Of a stretch of 64,000 nt of DNA, positions 25,578 to 34,066 are shown piece after piece; positions within the stretch are counted from its first letter, which is position 1, and every line of letters starts with the position of its first letter. The notes under the pieces are model-generated. The model did not search any database and had not been told where the DNA came from. It worked only from the letters and a program-made list of their open reading frames with translations. A program made the position numbers and the translations under genes. Source of the stretch: Rhodococcus_F sp040656415 (GTDB taxonomy: Bacteria; Actinomycetota; Actinomycetes; Mycobacteriales; Mycobacteriaceae); contig NZ_JBFAMC010000004.1 of assembly GCF_040656415.1 (NCBI RefSeq), positions 310,001 through 374,000 on the forward strand, written 5' to 3'.

Positions 25578-26306
25578 TCACGGGCAGCGCCGCGCCACCT
25601 CTGCGAGAGTTTCACGATCCGCCTGCGTCACGGGAAGTCGGTATTCGACCGCGACGGTGAGATATTTGCCCGCGTAGAAGCAGTGATACGCCGGATTCGG
25701 CGGCAGCCAGTCCTGCGGGGTCTGATCTCCCTTGTCCTGGTTGTCGGCCCCGTTGACAGCAAGCAGATTGAAGACGACGTCGTTGGCGAATCGGACTCGC
25801 TGCTCTCGCGGCCACATCGACGCGCCCATGTCCCAGGCCGCCGCCAAGGGGTACACGTGGTCGATCTGGACTTCTCTCGCGGCGCTGCGGTCGAACGTGA
25901 CGATCTCGCCGGAGTACGGATCGGCCAGGATTCCACTGAGCACTACACAGTCGTGAGTTCCTTCACGAAACGTCACCGAGCGCAGATCGATCGCGAGAAC
26001 GTTGTTTCGGGTGTCGCAGCCGTCGTGCCCACCCGCCGCGTCCTGGTCGTCGGTCCAGGCCGGCCCGAACACACACAATTCCTTGCCCGAACACCCGCGC
26101 TGATAGCCGCCCGGATGTGGACGGGACGCAACCGTCTGCACGCGCCCGAGCAACTCCTCGACCTGCGCGCGAGTGGGACTGTTCGGGGCCGGTCCCGGGC
26201 CGGCCAGGTCGAGAATCGACACACCGCAGCCGGTGATCGACAGTGCTATCCCAGCCGTTATCCCAACCAGGGTCATCCCAGGCGCGGCCGCACACAGTCT
26301 TCTCAT
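25578..26306 (-). CDS. Secreted HNH/DUF1524 family nuclease-like lipoprotein
   Basis: Exported nuclease-like protein of 242 residues. A signal sequence ends in the lipobox SITGCG, so a lipid anchor is likely. The core is VQIDHVYPLAAAWDMGA (the ββα-metal DH motif) and RFANDVVFNLLAVNGADNQDKGDQTPQDWLPPN, with N and the NQDKGDQTP segment typical of secreted actinobacterial HNH (DUF1524) proteins, and CHFY-like PAYHCFYAGKYLTVAVEY near the end. Four cysteines could form disulfides. Possible roles are nucleic-acid scavenging or interbacterial defence; none is shown. Convergent with the Mo oxidoreductase gene (5 nt between stops). Confidence 0.85.
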   Translation of the reverse strand: MRRLCAAAPGMTLVGITAGIALSITGCGVSILDLAGPGPAPNSPTRAQVEELLGRVQTVASRPHPGGYQRGCSGKELCVFGPAWTDDQDAAGGHDGCDTRNNVLAIDLRSVTFREGTHDCVVLSGILADPYSGEIVTFDRSAAREVQIDHVYPLAAAWDMGASMWPREQRVRFANDVVFNLLAVNGADNQDKGDQTPQDWLPPNPAYHCFYAGKYLTVAVEYRLPVTQADRETLAEVARRCP

Positions 26307-26370
26307 TCGCCCCCCGCGATCGACGAGTCGTCACCCCTCCGGCAGGAGTATGAACACGCCCACCGACACG

Positions 26371-26688
26371 TCACGAGAAGGGTAGGCGCACTGCTGCGAT
26401 GGAAGACAGATGCGCGCCGTCGTGGCCGATCAGCCAGGAACCGCCGTTCTGTCGACATTCTGCGATCACATCGAGGGTGCGCAGAAGGAAGAATATTGCT
26501 TCGCTGGGCACTGGACTCACCGCCAGTCGATGCGACTCACCGTGCTTCATGCCGTCGAGCCATACACCGGACTGGCCGTCGAGTCGGATGGTCACAATGT
26601 GGGCTGCGTCGACAAAAGCGTACTTGCGTTGCTCCCACGGAGTGGTGAGCGAGTAGCCCTGTTCGAGAACCTGGATCAGGATGCTCAT
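26371..26688 (-). CDS. Hypothetical protein
   Basis: Not recognised. A 105-residue cytosolic-looking protein (ILIQVLEQGYSLTTPWEQRK, FVDAAHIVTIRLDGQSGVWL, LRTLDVIAECRQNGGSWLIG). ATG 26688 has GGGAG 6 nt upstream; an extension to 26736 is possible but adds only a non-conserved-looking stretch. The mix of strands and a central Ser/Glu-rich loop hints at a small alpha/beta fold. Same strand as the HNH lipoprotein gene, 64 nt upstream of it. Confidence 0.6.
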   Translation of the reverse strand: MSILIQVLEQGYSLTTPWEQRKYAFVDAAHIVTIRLDGQSGVWLDGMKHGESHRLAVSPVPSEAIFFLLRTLDVIAECRQNGGSWLIGHDGAHLSSIAAVRLPFS

Positions 26689-26920
26689 GGCCGACTCCCG
26701 AGTCTTCGATGCCGCAGCTCCTTTACTCTCCAGCATCTATCACAGAGAATCCATGTGCCAGCCGTGGATCGGGCGTTGCGCCACAACCAAACCGGTAGTT
26801 CGACGAACAAAGCGGACGACGACATCGCTCATGGCGATAGAGTCACCGATGCTGATGATCGTGGCGGTGCGGCCAGTAAAGGCTCGTGAGGGCGCCCGGG
26901 CAGCCCACTGTGCCTGCAGC

Positions 26921-27010
26921 TCAAGAATTCAACGAGCCGGTCTCCCAATTGCCCAACAACGACGGGAGTGCCTGGAGAATCTCCAAGAGAACGGGCGAGA
27001 ACTCGATCAT
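26921..27010 (-). CDS. Small peptide, 29 aa, amphipathic
   Basis: A very short reading frame, kept because of its ribosome site: GGAGGGAAGCAG then ATG, near-perfect Shine-Dalgarno at the right distance. The product is acidic-amphipathic (MIEFSPVLLEILQALPSLLG, then NWETGSLNS) with no signal peptide. Its size and amphipathic helix recall the tiny secreted-without-signal channel peptides of Corynebacteriales (PorA/PorH type), but I cannot show homology. Another small membrane-like peptide lies 300 bases upstream on the same strand. Function unknown. Confidence 0.4.
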   Translation of the reverse strand: MIEFSPVLLEILQALPSLLGNWETGSLNS

Positions 27011-27308
27011 CTGCTTCCCTCCGATCGCCGAAATCATGTATGGCAGCAGGGCCGGTGAGTTCCGGCGCAGACAGCCGCCATCTTGTTCTTGGTTCTTCCG
27101 CGGAGCGTAGTCGAGGATTGGACGTTCGGTTGGGATTTCCCGATGCGAGCATTCGCAGCGGCGGAGCATCGGAGCAGACGGCGAAAATCTCCTGACTGTG
27201 AGTGGGTGTCTGAGCACCCCCGTTACCCACAGCAGGAGACCTTCGAAGTCTGGTGCTCGGTCGCAGCGCGTCACCGCGCGACCAAGCTATGTGGTGGCTT
27301 ATTGGAAG

Positions 27309-27407
27309 CTAGCCGCCGATGCTACCCCCGATGAGGAACCCAATCAGCGCGCCAATGATGGCTCCCATGTTAATTGAACCGTCGCCGCCCTGGTCAAAGC
27401 CTTCCAT
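27309..27407 (-). CDS. Small glycine-zipper membrane peptide, 32 aa
   Basis: Short frame with GGAG 7 nt before the ATG. The product has a polar Gly/Asp N-terminus (MEGFDQGGDGSIN) and a single hydrophobic helix MGAIIGALIGFLIGGSIGG with G at every third or fourth position, a glycine-zipper pattern typical of helices that pack or oligomerise in membranes. It stands alone in a gene-poor stretch together with the 29-residue peptide. It could be a membrane-active toxin, a channel subunit or a stress peptide; nothing decides between these. Confidence 0.45.
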   Translation of the reverse strand: MEGFDQGGDGSINMGAIIGALIGFLIGGSIGG

Positions 27408-27983
27408 CTGTAACTCCGATCTTCGAATTCGTTGTTCAGTGAACCTGCCGGATTCCCGGCGTGGACACCTACACCCTTTCCGTCCGCAGATCGCAGTGGG
27501 ACTAGAGCTGCGGATGGTATCCGACGGTACACGCAAATGTGGCGGTTTCCACATATTCATGTTGACGAATGTTGTTTACACAGGTTGAGCGGGCTTTCTG
27601 GCACCCAATTCGTTGCTCAGCTCCGGTTCGATGACCGTCATTTGGACCGCGAAGGGCTCACCAATTCGGCTGGACGAGTCCCTCGGCGCAAGTTCCTGGC
27701 TCATCTGGTGCTGGGCTCATCTGGTGCTGGGATCGAGCGGTGGCGCGCGGGGATCGAGCGGTTCTCGAGGTGCGCCGAGCAGATGGGATCTCATGGTCTC
27801 GCCAGCGTCTACTCGGCGGTAGGTTAACGACTTTCGCGTATGGCTCCAGGTGCGAATCTCGGCGGGGCTGCGATGGCCAACCGTGCCGGCGGCGCCGCTT
27901 TGCGGCAGCATCCGCCCCGCGGATTGTGGGCGCGCAAGCTTGACGCCCTGGCCTCGGCTGGAACCGAGAACCACACAAATACG
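27408..27983. other. Gene-poor region
   Basis: About 575 bases without a gene I can support. Open frames exist on both strands but have no ribosome sites or protein-like composition. The segment is locally more AT-rich around 27520-27600 and contains the short tandem repeats listed separately. A promoter for the glycine-zipper peptide on the reverse strand may lie here. Confidence 0.5.
27698..27762. repeat. Two adjacent short tandem repeats
   Basis: GGCTCATCTGGTGCTG occurs twice in a row without mismatch (27698-27713 and 27714-27729). Directly after, GGATCGAGCGGT occurs at 27730 and again at 27751 (21-bp period). Both lie in noncoding sequence. Confidence 0.8.
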
Positions 27984-28688
27984 TCAATTCGACTGTCCCC
28001 GAAGATGTCTGTCGAGATCGACAACTTCGCCACGGTTGATGCTGACCCAATCGCGTCCGTTCAGATAGGGGCGCAGGTGGGTACCGATCGTCTCGAGGTC
28101 TGCGGGTGACTTCGGTCTTTGCAGCTCGTACACGTGTGGCAACTGTGCCATCCCGGTGACTACGTCCCACAAAGTCAGCGCATCCTTGCCTGTCGGTGGG
28201 TTCACCAAAACCGGTCCGAACAGGCACTGATCGCCGAAGAACAATGTCGGGACCCCGTAGCCGCCGGCTGCTGTGACCCGCTGGTGGTCGGCCTCGATCT
28301 CGTCGTGCGTGCTCGGGTCGGCGAGCGCACGGTCGAGAAGTTCGGCGCCGACGCCGATCTCACCCAGAAGCCGCCGTGCGACTTCGCGGTCGTGGGGTTT
28401 TCCGCCCTTGGTGTGTAGTTCGTGACCGATTGCGGCGTACCAACGATCCAGCAGGGCCATGTCCTGTCGACGCAGCAGTACCCCGATCCGCATCAGTGAC
28501 CATCCGTAGGACCAATCGCGCTCCCAAGGATGTTTCTTGCCGTCCTGACGGTTGATTTCCTCGAGGCTGAAGAAGCGCCAGTTGACGGTCACGCCAAGCT
28601 GCTTACGGACCTCGCGCATCCACAGCGACGTGTTGTACGCGAATGGGCACATCGGGTCGAAATGGAAATCCACGGTGGAGTACTTCAC
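27984..28688 (-). CDS. DsbA-family thioredoxin-fold protein, single-cysteine variant
   Basis: DsbA/FrnE-like thioredoxin-fold protein of 234 residues. The N-terminal strand and active-site region read VDFHFDPMCPFAYNTSLWMREV: the usual CxxC is CPFA here, so only the first cysteine remains. The C-terminal GYGVPTLFFGDQCLFGPVLVNPP holds the conserved cis-proline loop. The layout matches actinobacterial DsbA-like mycothiol-dependent reductases of the Rv2466c type, where the motif is CPWC; loss of the second cysteine would point to a monothiol (mycothiol-transfer) mechanism or 2-hydroxychromene-carboxylate-isomerase-like chemistry. 32 nt downstream of the UPF0182 gene on the same strand. Confidence 0.8.
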   Translation of the reverse strand: MKYSTVDFHFDPMCPFAYNTSLWMREVRKQLGVTVNWRFFSLEEINRQDGKKHPWERDWSYGWSLMRIGVLLRRQDMALLDRWYAAIGHELHTKGGKPHDREVARRLLGEIGVGAELLDRALADPSTHDEIEADHQRVTAAGGYGVPTLFFGDQCLFGPVLVNPPTGKDALTLWDVVTGMAQLPHVYELQRPKSPADLETIGTHLRPYLNGRDWVSINRGEVVDLDRHLRGQSN

Positions 28689-28720
28689 GACACCTTCTCA
28701 TTGATGGCTCGGCAGGGTTG

Positions 28721-31693
28721 TCAATTGAAACTTCCGCCCGCGTCGAGGTATGCGTCGATGGCCTGCTGCAGGCGGTCGAGTGCAGTGCCGTAGGAGGTGA
28801 ACCCGCCGGTGCGCTGAGCCTCGCGCAAGTTGGCAAGAGCATCGTTGAGTTCGAGTACAGCAGCGGTGAGCTCTTCGGGCACCGGTACTCCCGGCGGTGC
28901 AGGAGTTATTTCCTGCGGCGCCGGCAGCGTCTCGGATGGCGGTGCAGTGGCCGCGTCGCCTCCTGGCGCAGTCGCCGCGACGCCGGTTCCGATCCCGAAC
29001 ACTTGGTCGAGCGCCTCCGCGAGTGTGGGCGCGTACCCGACGAGGACACCGCCGGTGCCCGGGTCTCTGTAGCTGACCAGGACGCGGGACAGCTGCGGGA
29101 ACGTCGATCCGGCAGCGGAACTGGTCAGGCGCTCGGTGAAGAGGGGCTCGACGTAGAGAACGCCACCATCGGCGATCGGCAAGGTCAGCAGGTTGCCGTA
29201 ATGGATGCGGTTCGACCGTTCGAGCAGGGTTCGCTCGGACGCTACCCGGGTATCGGAGATCATCGAGTTCTGAGTCTGCTGGGGGCCCTGGGTTTGGGTG
29301 TCTGTCGGCAATTGCAGGATCTCGATCTGCCCGTAGCCTTCGGGGTCCGACCGTGCCGAGATGTATGCGGACAGGAATTCGCGGTTGAACCCGACCATCG
29401 CGCTGGCGAGCCGGAACGACGGTTCGGCGGTCTCCTGGTCACCCACGAGGACGTAGTACGGCGGTTGTTGCCCATTGGTGTCGGCGGTGGGGTTGCTGGG
29501 CACCGACCAGAACGCGTTGTTGGTGAAGAACTCCCGCGGGTCGTCGACGTGGTACTTCGCGAGGCGCTCACGCTGGATCCGGAAGAGGTCCTGTGGGTAG
29601 CGGAAGTGCGCTCGAAGCTCGTCGGAGACCGACTCCGGAGGCTGCACCGTCCCGGGGAAGATCTTCATCCAAGCCGTCAGTACCGGATCGTTCTCGTCGA
29701 CCTGGTAAAGGGTGATGGTGCCGTCGTAGGCGTCGACGGTGGCCTTGACCGAGTTGCGGACGTACGAGACTTCCTCGATCTGAGGGGGTACGCCGGGGGC
29801 TGTGACGACGGGTTCGGTCAGGGTGCCGGGCTGAGAGTAGGGGTAGTGATCGAGGGTGGTGTATGCATCGACGATCCAGATGATCCGTCCGTCGACGACC
29901 GCAGGATAGGGGTCGGCATCGGTTGTCAGCCAGGGCGCGACGAGTTCGACACGGGTTCTCGGGTCGCGGTTGAAGATGATCTTCGAATCGGGCCCGATAG
30001 CGCCGGAGAAGAGGATGTTCCGCTCCGTGTACTTGGCTGCGAACGCAAGTCGGTTGAACAAACTTCCCACGGGAGACCCACCAGCACCGGTGTAGGTGTA
30101 TTTGGTTGTGTCGGTGTCGTATTCGCGCGGCGCCTCACCCTCCTTCGCTCCGACGATGGCATAGTCCGGGCTCGCCTGGGAGATCACCTCGCCGAAGTAG
30201 ATGCGGGGCTGGTCGACCGGGATCAATTGTCGGTCGGTGCCCTGGGAAGCGATGTCGCTGACGGTGTAGATGGGGTATCCGCTGTCGCTGCTGGCGCTCT
30301 CGCCGACCTCGTCGCGAACGGCGGCATTGACCCGGTTCGCAGGTGCCGCGACGAACCCGTTGCCGTGTGTGTAGACGGTGTGTCGGTTGACCCACTGAGT
30401 CTGGTTGCCACTGAGACTGTTCGGGGACAACTCACGAGCGGCGACGATATAGTCGCCGACTTCTCCGTTGATCGTGTAGCGGTCTATGTCCAGCGTCTCG
30501 GTGAACCCATAGAAGTTCTTCAGCTGTTGCTGTTGGGTGAAGGTGGGCGAAAGCACGTTCGGGTCGAGTAACCGGGCGTTCGCGATGGTGGTGATATCGG
30601 CTGGCAGATCTCGAGGCGGCGTCGTGCCCACCCCTGGGTAGGCCTGATACTCGACACGATCAGGCCCGATCGCGTAGGCCTGGCGGGTCGCGTCGATATT
30701 GCGTTCGATGTAGGGGCTCTCGCGGTCGGCGGCGTTCGGGCGCACCGAGAACTGCTCTATCAGGGCCGGGAAGATTCCTCCGACGAGGATCGAGGACAAA
30801 ACCAGCAAGGCAGCCGCCATAGCGGGGATCCGCAGATCTCGCACGACGGTCGCCGCGAAGAACGCTATCGCACAGATAATGGCGATCGAAAACAGAATCA
30901 GCCGGGACGGCAGCACGGCGTTGATATCGGTGTACCCGGCACCGGTGAAGGTGGGCTCTTTTCTGGCGCTCCACAGCAACGCGTACCGATCCAACCAATA
31001 TGCGACCGCCTTGAGCACGATGAACGTACCCGCGAGGACGGCGAGCTGAATCCGTGCCGAGCGTGTCACCTCTATGCCGCTGCTCTTGGCCCGTTGCGAC
31101 AGTCGTATCGCGCCGAAGAGGTAGTGCGTCAACAGGCTGATCACGAAGGCCAGAAAGACAGCGACGAACAGCCAGGTCAGGATCAGGCGGTACAGCGGCA
31201 GATCGAAGACATAGAAGCCGATGTCGTGACCGAACTCCGCGTCCACCGTTCCGAAGCTGCCACCACGGAGAAAGAGTTGCACAGTGTCCCAGTTCGCCTG
31301 TGCGCTCAGGCCGAAGGGCAGGGCGAGCAGCAGCGGGAGGCCGATACCGAACAATCGCGGGCGGCTCATCACCAGGGTCCGGTACTGCTCGATCGGATCT
31401 CTTGCTGCGGCGGACGACGCAAAGAGTGGGCGGGAGCGGTACGCCGCTGTCAGCGCGCCGAAGATCACGGCGCCGACCAGTAGGGTCACCACGATGAACA
31501 GGACCAACCGGGTGACGAGGACGGTTCCCCACACTCTGCGGTAGCCGACCTCACCGAACCACAGCCAGTCGGTATAGACCCCGACCAGGCGAGGACCGAT
31601 CAGAAGCAGGGCGACGAAGACCAGGATCGTCGTGATCAAGGCAATCATCCGCCGGGACAGTGGGCGCACCCGCTCGGACGGCTGCATGCTCAC
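28721..31693 (-). CDS. UPF0182 large membrane protein
   Basis: Full-length UPF0182 (COG1615) protein, 990 residues. The N-terminal third has about seven membrane helices (MIALITTILVFVALLLIGP, VYTDWLWFGEVGYRRVWGTV, LFIVVTLLVGAVIFGALTAA, and others). The large remainder is predicted outside (NQTQWVNRHTVYTHGNGFVAAPANR, YFGEVISQASPDYAIVGAKEGE, PGTVQPPESVSDELRAHFRYP, LFRIQRERLAKYHVDDPREFF). A Pro/Ala-rich linker precedes a C-terminal helix. Found in nearly all actinobacteria with no agreed function. The ATG has a GGGAGGTGAGC-type ribosome site upstream. Confidence 0.93.
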   Translation of the reverse strand: MSMQPSERVRPLSRRMIALITTILVFVALLLIGPRLVGVYTDWLWFGEVGYRRVWGTVLVTRLVLFIVVTLLVGAVIFGALTAAYRSRPLFASSAAARDPIEQYRTLVMSRPRLFGIGLPLLLALPFGLSAQANWDTVQLFLRGGSFGTVDAEFGHDIGFYVFDLPLYRLILTWLFVAVFLAFVISLLTHYLFGAIRLSQRAKSSGIEVTRSARIQLAVLAGTFIVLKAVAYWLDRYALLWSARKEPTFTGAGYTDINAVLPSRLILFSIAIICAIAFFAATVVRDLRIPAMAAALLVLSSILVGGIFPALIEQFSVRPNAADRESPYIERNIDATRQAYAIGPDRVEYQAYPGVGTTPPRDLPADITTIANARLLDPNVLSPTFTQQQQLKNFYGFTETLDIDRYTINGEVGDYIVAARELSPNSLSGNQTQWVNRHTVYTHGNGFVAAPANRVNAAVRDEVGESASSDSGYPIYTVSDIASQGTDRQLIPVDQPRIYFGEVISQASPDYAIVGAKEGEAPREYDTDTTKYTYTGAGGSPVGSLFNRLAFAAKYTERNILFSGAIGPDSKIIFNRDPRTRVELVAPWLTTDADPYPAVVDGRIIWIVDAYTTLDHYPYSQPGTLTEPVVTAPGVPPQIEEVSYVRNSVKATVDAYDGTITLYQVDENDPVLTAWMKIFPGTVQPPESVSDELRAHFRYPQDLFRIQRERLAKYHVDDPREFFTNNAFWSVPSNPTADTNGQQPPYYVLVGDQETAEPSFRLASAMVGFNREFLSAYISARSDPEGYGQIEILQLPTDTQTQGPQQTQNSMISDTRVASERTLLERSNRIHYGNLLTLPIADGGVLYVEPLFTERLTSSAAGSTFPQLSRVLVSYRDPGTGGVLVGYAPTLAEALDQVFGIGTGVAATAPGGDAATAPPSETLPAPQEITPAPPGVPVPEELTAAVLELNDALANLREAQRTGGFTSYGTALDRLQQAIDAYLDAGGSFN

Positions 31694-31913
31694 CTCCCGC
31701 GGTTCGTCGCGCTCGAGCAGCTGGTCCGCCGAATAGCCGACACTTCCAGGCGGACAACGCGACCGTTTTGCCCAATTCTACGGGTGTAAGTCCCCATCCG
31801 CGCATCAAGAATGGGGATTCGGAGTGTTGAAGGTATCCGCCGTAAGACGCAGATTCTCGACGAGTCGAACGATCGGTGGACGCCGGAGTCAGCGGGCGGG
31901 CAGACTTCTAAAT

Positions 31914-32873
31914 GTGAGAAGCAACCGACGACTCCCCCGACTCGGCTTGTTGCTCTCGGAGGGGGAACCCTCACCGCGGGTGTCCGGGGCAGCGCTGACA
32001 ATGCTACGAGTCCTGGCGGGGTTGATGTGGTTGTACAACGTGGTGTGGAAAAATCCGCCCGATTTCGGCAGAAACAGCAATAGCGGCTTGTACGAATTCA
32101 CGAGCGCAGCTGTCGATCATCCGGTATTCCCGCCGTTCAGTTGGGTGGTCGAGCATCTGGTACTGCCGAATTTCCTGCTATTCGGGTGGCTGACACTGGT
32201 GCTGGAGACGGTGTTGGCCGTCCTGCTGCTCACCGGAACATTCGTCCGGATCGCCGCGTTGCTCGGAATCGGGCAGTCACTGGCTATCGGCCTCTCTGTC
32301 GCAGAAGCGCCGGGCGAGTGGCCGTGGAGCTACTTCATGATGATCGGTATCCACATAGTCCTGCTGTGTACGTGGTCGACTCGGTATTTCGCGGTGGATG
32401 CCGTACGAGCGCAGACCCGAAGGGGGGACGGGCCCCACGCCGCAGCGTCCTTGCTTCGGACCTGGGGGATCGTGCTTGCGCTCCTCGGTGTCGCCGCCTT
32501 GATCGCGTCCTTCCAGACCGGTAGGTGGGCATCAGTCGGGGGGCTGGTCGGAACCGAAGATCTGCAAGTGGGACTCGGCAACTACAACCTCGCAGGCGCG
32601 ATCGCCGTGCTCGTGGTTGCGGCGTTCGCCCTCGCGGGAGCAATCAGGGGCAGCCGCGAACTCGCCTACGCCGGCGCCGCTCTGGCGGTGCTCGCCGCTG
32701 TAAGCATCTACCTCCAGTCCAGCCGCACAGATGTGTGGCTGGGCGGCACGAATACCACCGCCGCCGTGTTCCTGTGCGCCGCGTTGGTCAGTGTTGCGAC
32801 GGGACGGCTACTCCGGCGACCCCACCGGGTCGCCGGAGCTGCTTCGAAAATCATGCACCCGGGAGGGGCCTGA
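31914..32873 (+). CDS. DoxD/DoxX-like membrane protein
   Basis: Membrane protein of about 319 residues. The first part (MLRVLAGLMWLYNVVWKNPP, VEHLVLPNFLLFGWLTLVLE, VLAVLLLTGTFVRIAALLGI, WPWSYFMMIGIHIVLLCTW) matches the DoxD/DoxX four-helix fold, known as the small subunit of thiosulfate:quinone oxidoreductase in archaea. The second part adds four further helices (ALLGVAALIASFQ, LAGAIAVLVVAAFALAGAI, AYAGAALAVLAAVSIYL, AAVFLCAALVSVATG). GTG 31914 lacks a good ribosome site; ATG 32001 at MLRVLAG is the alternative. It is followed after 60 bp by the acyl-CoA dehydrogenase-like gene and may belong to the same transcription unit. Reaction unknown. Confidence 0.7.
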   Translation: MRSNRRLPRLGLLLSEGEPSPRVSGAALTMLRVLAGLMWLYNVVWKNPPDFGRNSNSGLYEFTSAAVDHPVFPPFSWVVEHLVLPNFLLFGWLTLVLETVLAVLLLTGTFVRIAALLGIGQSLAIGLSVAEAPGEWPWSYFMMIGIHIVLLCTWSTRYFAVDAVRAQTRRGDGPHAAASLLRTWGIVLALLGVAALIASFQTGRWASVGGLVGTEDLQVGLGNYNLAGAIAVLVVAAFALAGAIRGSRELAYAGAALAVLAAVSIYLQSSRTDVWLGGTNTTAAVFLCAALVSVATGRLLRRPHRVAGAASKIMHPGGA

Positions 32874-32933
32874 AGCTACGCAGGCTGTGCCCGGTGATAG
32901 TCAACCCGAATCACACCCCGAATCGAGGACCGG

Positions 32934-34055
32934 ATGATTCCACACGAAGCACTTGGTCAGGTCACCGCGATTGCTCGCCAGAATGCTGAGCGGGTGGATA
33001 TCGAGGGAGTATTTCCGGCAGAGGCCGTGGAGGCACTTCGTGGCAGCGGATTGTTGGGGCTGGTGTTGCCGGAGGAAGTCGGCGGCCTGGGTTGCGGCCC
33101 GGCGGAGTTCACCGAAGTCGTAGGTGAGCTGGCATCGGTCTGCGGATCGACTGCGATGGTCTACCTGATGCATACCGTCGCCGCAGTCACCTTCGCCGAT
33201 GCGCCGCCTCCGGGGATGCCCGATCTACTTGCCGGGATGGCGAAGGGGGCTTTGCTGGGCACGGTGGCGTTCAGTGAGAAGGGCTCCCGCTCGCATTTCT
33301 GGGCGCCGGTCTCGTCCGCTTCCATGAATGGTGGCACCGTCTCGGTGCAGGCTGACAAGAGTTGGGTCACCTCCGCCGGCTTTGCCGATGTCTATTTGGT
33401 CTCGATGGGTTCGACCTCCAAGACAGCGGGGGAGGTCGACCTGTTTGCGATGGCGAAAGGCGCGGCGGGAATGACGGTGGCAGGCCCGTGGAAAGGGCTG
33501 GGGTTGCGAGGCAACGCGTCGTCACCCATGAGGATCGACTCGTCGATCCCGGTTGCCCACAGACTGGGAGATGAAGGCGCCGGGTTCGAGCTGATGATGA
33601 ATACTGGGCTTCCTTGGTTCAACCTCGGCAATGCCGCCGTCTCGCTAGGCCTTTCGTCAGCCGCGAACGCCGCCGCGATCTCTCACGTCAGTAGCGCAAG
33701 GCTCGAGCATCAGGACGAAGCACTCTCGGCGTTGCCCACCATTCGGGCACAAATTGCGCGCATGGGTATCAGCCTCGCCGCGCAGCGAGCTTTCCTGGCG
33801 CACGCGGCGCGCAGCGTGAGTGACCCGGATGAGACGACGATGCTGAATGTGCTCGCAGTGAAGGCATCGGCCAACGATGCGGCACTGGAGATCACCGATA
33901 CCGCCATGAGGGTGTGCGGAGGTGCCGCATTCTCCAAACACTTGCCGATAGAGCGAGCATTCCGCGACGCCCGAGCAGGATCGGTGATGGCCCCCACCGC
34001 AGATGTGCTCTACGACTTCTACGGCAAGGCCGTATCCGGCCTGCCCCTATTTTGA
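32934..34055 (+). CDS. Acyl-CoA dehydrogenase-like flavoprotein
   Basis: ACAD-fold FAD protein, 373 residues. N-terminal helices: FPAEAVEALRGSGLLGLVLPEEVGGLGCGPAEF; middle strands: GTVAFSEKGSRSHFWAPVSS and VQADKSWVTSAGFADVYLVS; C-terminal helices: TMLNVLAVKASANDAALEITDTAMRVCGGAAFSKHLPIERAFRDARAGSVMAPTADVLYDFYGKA. The usual TEPxAGSD is replaced by SEKGSRSHF, and GGAAFSKHLPIER with RDARAGSVMAPTAD resembles the DszC/SfnC monooxygenase side of the family at least as much as true beta-oxidation enzymes. It could be a flavin monooxygenase or a dehydrogenase; context (PhnD-like, TusA-radical SAM) suggests a role outside beta-oxidation. Confidence 0.85.
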   Translation: MIPHEALGQVTAIARQNAERVDIEGVFPAEAVEALRGSGLLGLVLPEEVGGLGCGPAEFTEVVGELASVCGSTAMVYLMHTVAAVTFADAPPPGMPDLLAGMAKGALLGTVAFSEKGSRSHFWAPVSSASMNGGTVSVQADKSWVTSAGFADVYLVSMGSTSKTAGEVDLFAMAKGAAGMTVAGPWKGLGLRGNASSPMRIDSSIPVAHRLGDEGAGFELMMNTGLPWFNLGNAAVSLGLSSAANAAAISHVSSARLEHQDEALSALPTIRAQIARMGISLAAQRAFLAHAARSVSDPDETTMLNVLAVKASANDAALEITDTAMRVCGGAAFSKHLPIERAFRDARAGSVMAPTADVLYDFYGKAVSGLPLF

Positions 34056-34066
34056 GGGGGAGCGTA

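Noticed and set aside
26829..27230. Reverse frame of 133 codons overlapping the small 29-residue peptide
   Set aside because: No ribosome site, Arg/Pro-rich composition, no family; the short frame in another phase has the better start signal.
27658..28227. Reverse frame of 189 codons overlapping the DsbA-like gene
   Set aside because: Overlaps a clear gene in another phase, and part of its coding is the noncoding tandem repeat.
28643..30571. Long plus-strand frame (642 codons) opposite the UPF0182 gene
   Set aside because: The reverse strand encodes full-length UPF0182 with recognisable helices; the plus frame has no features.
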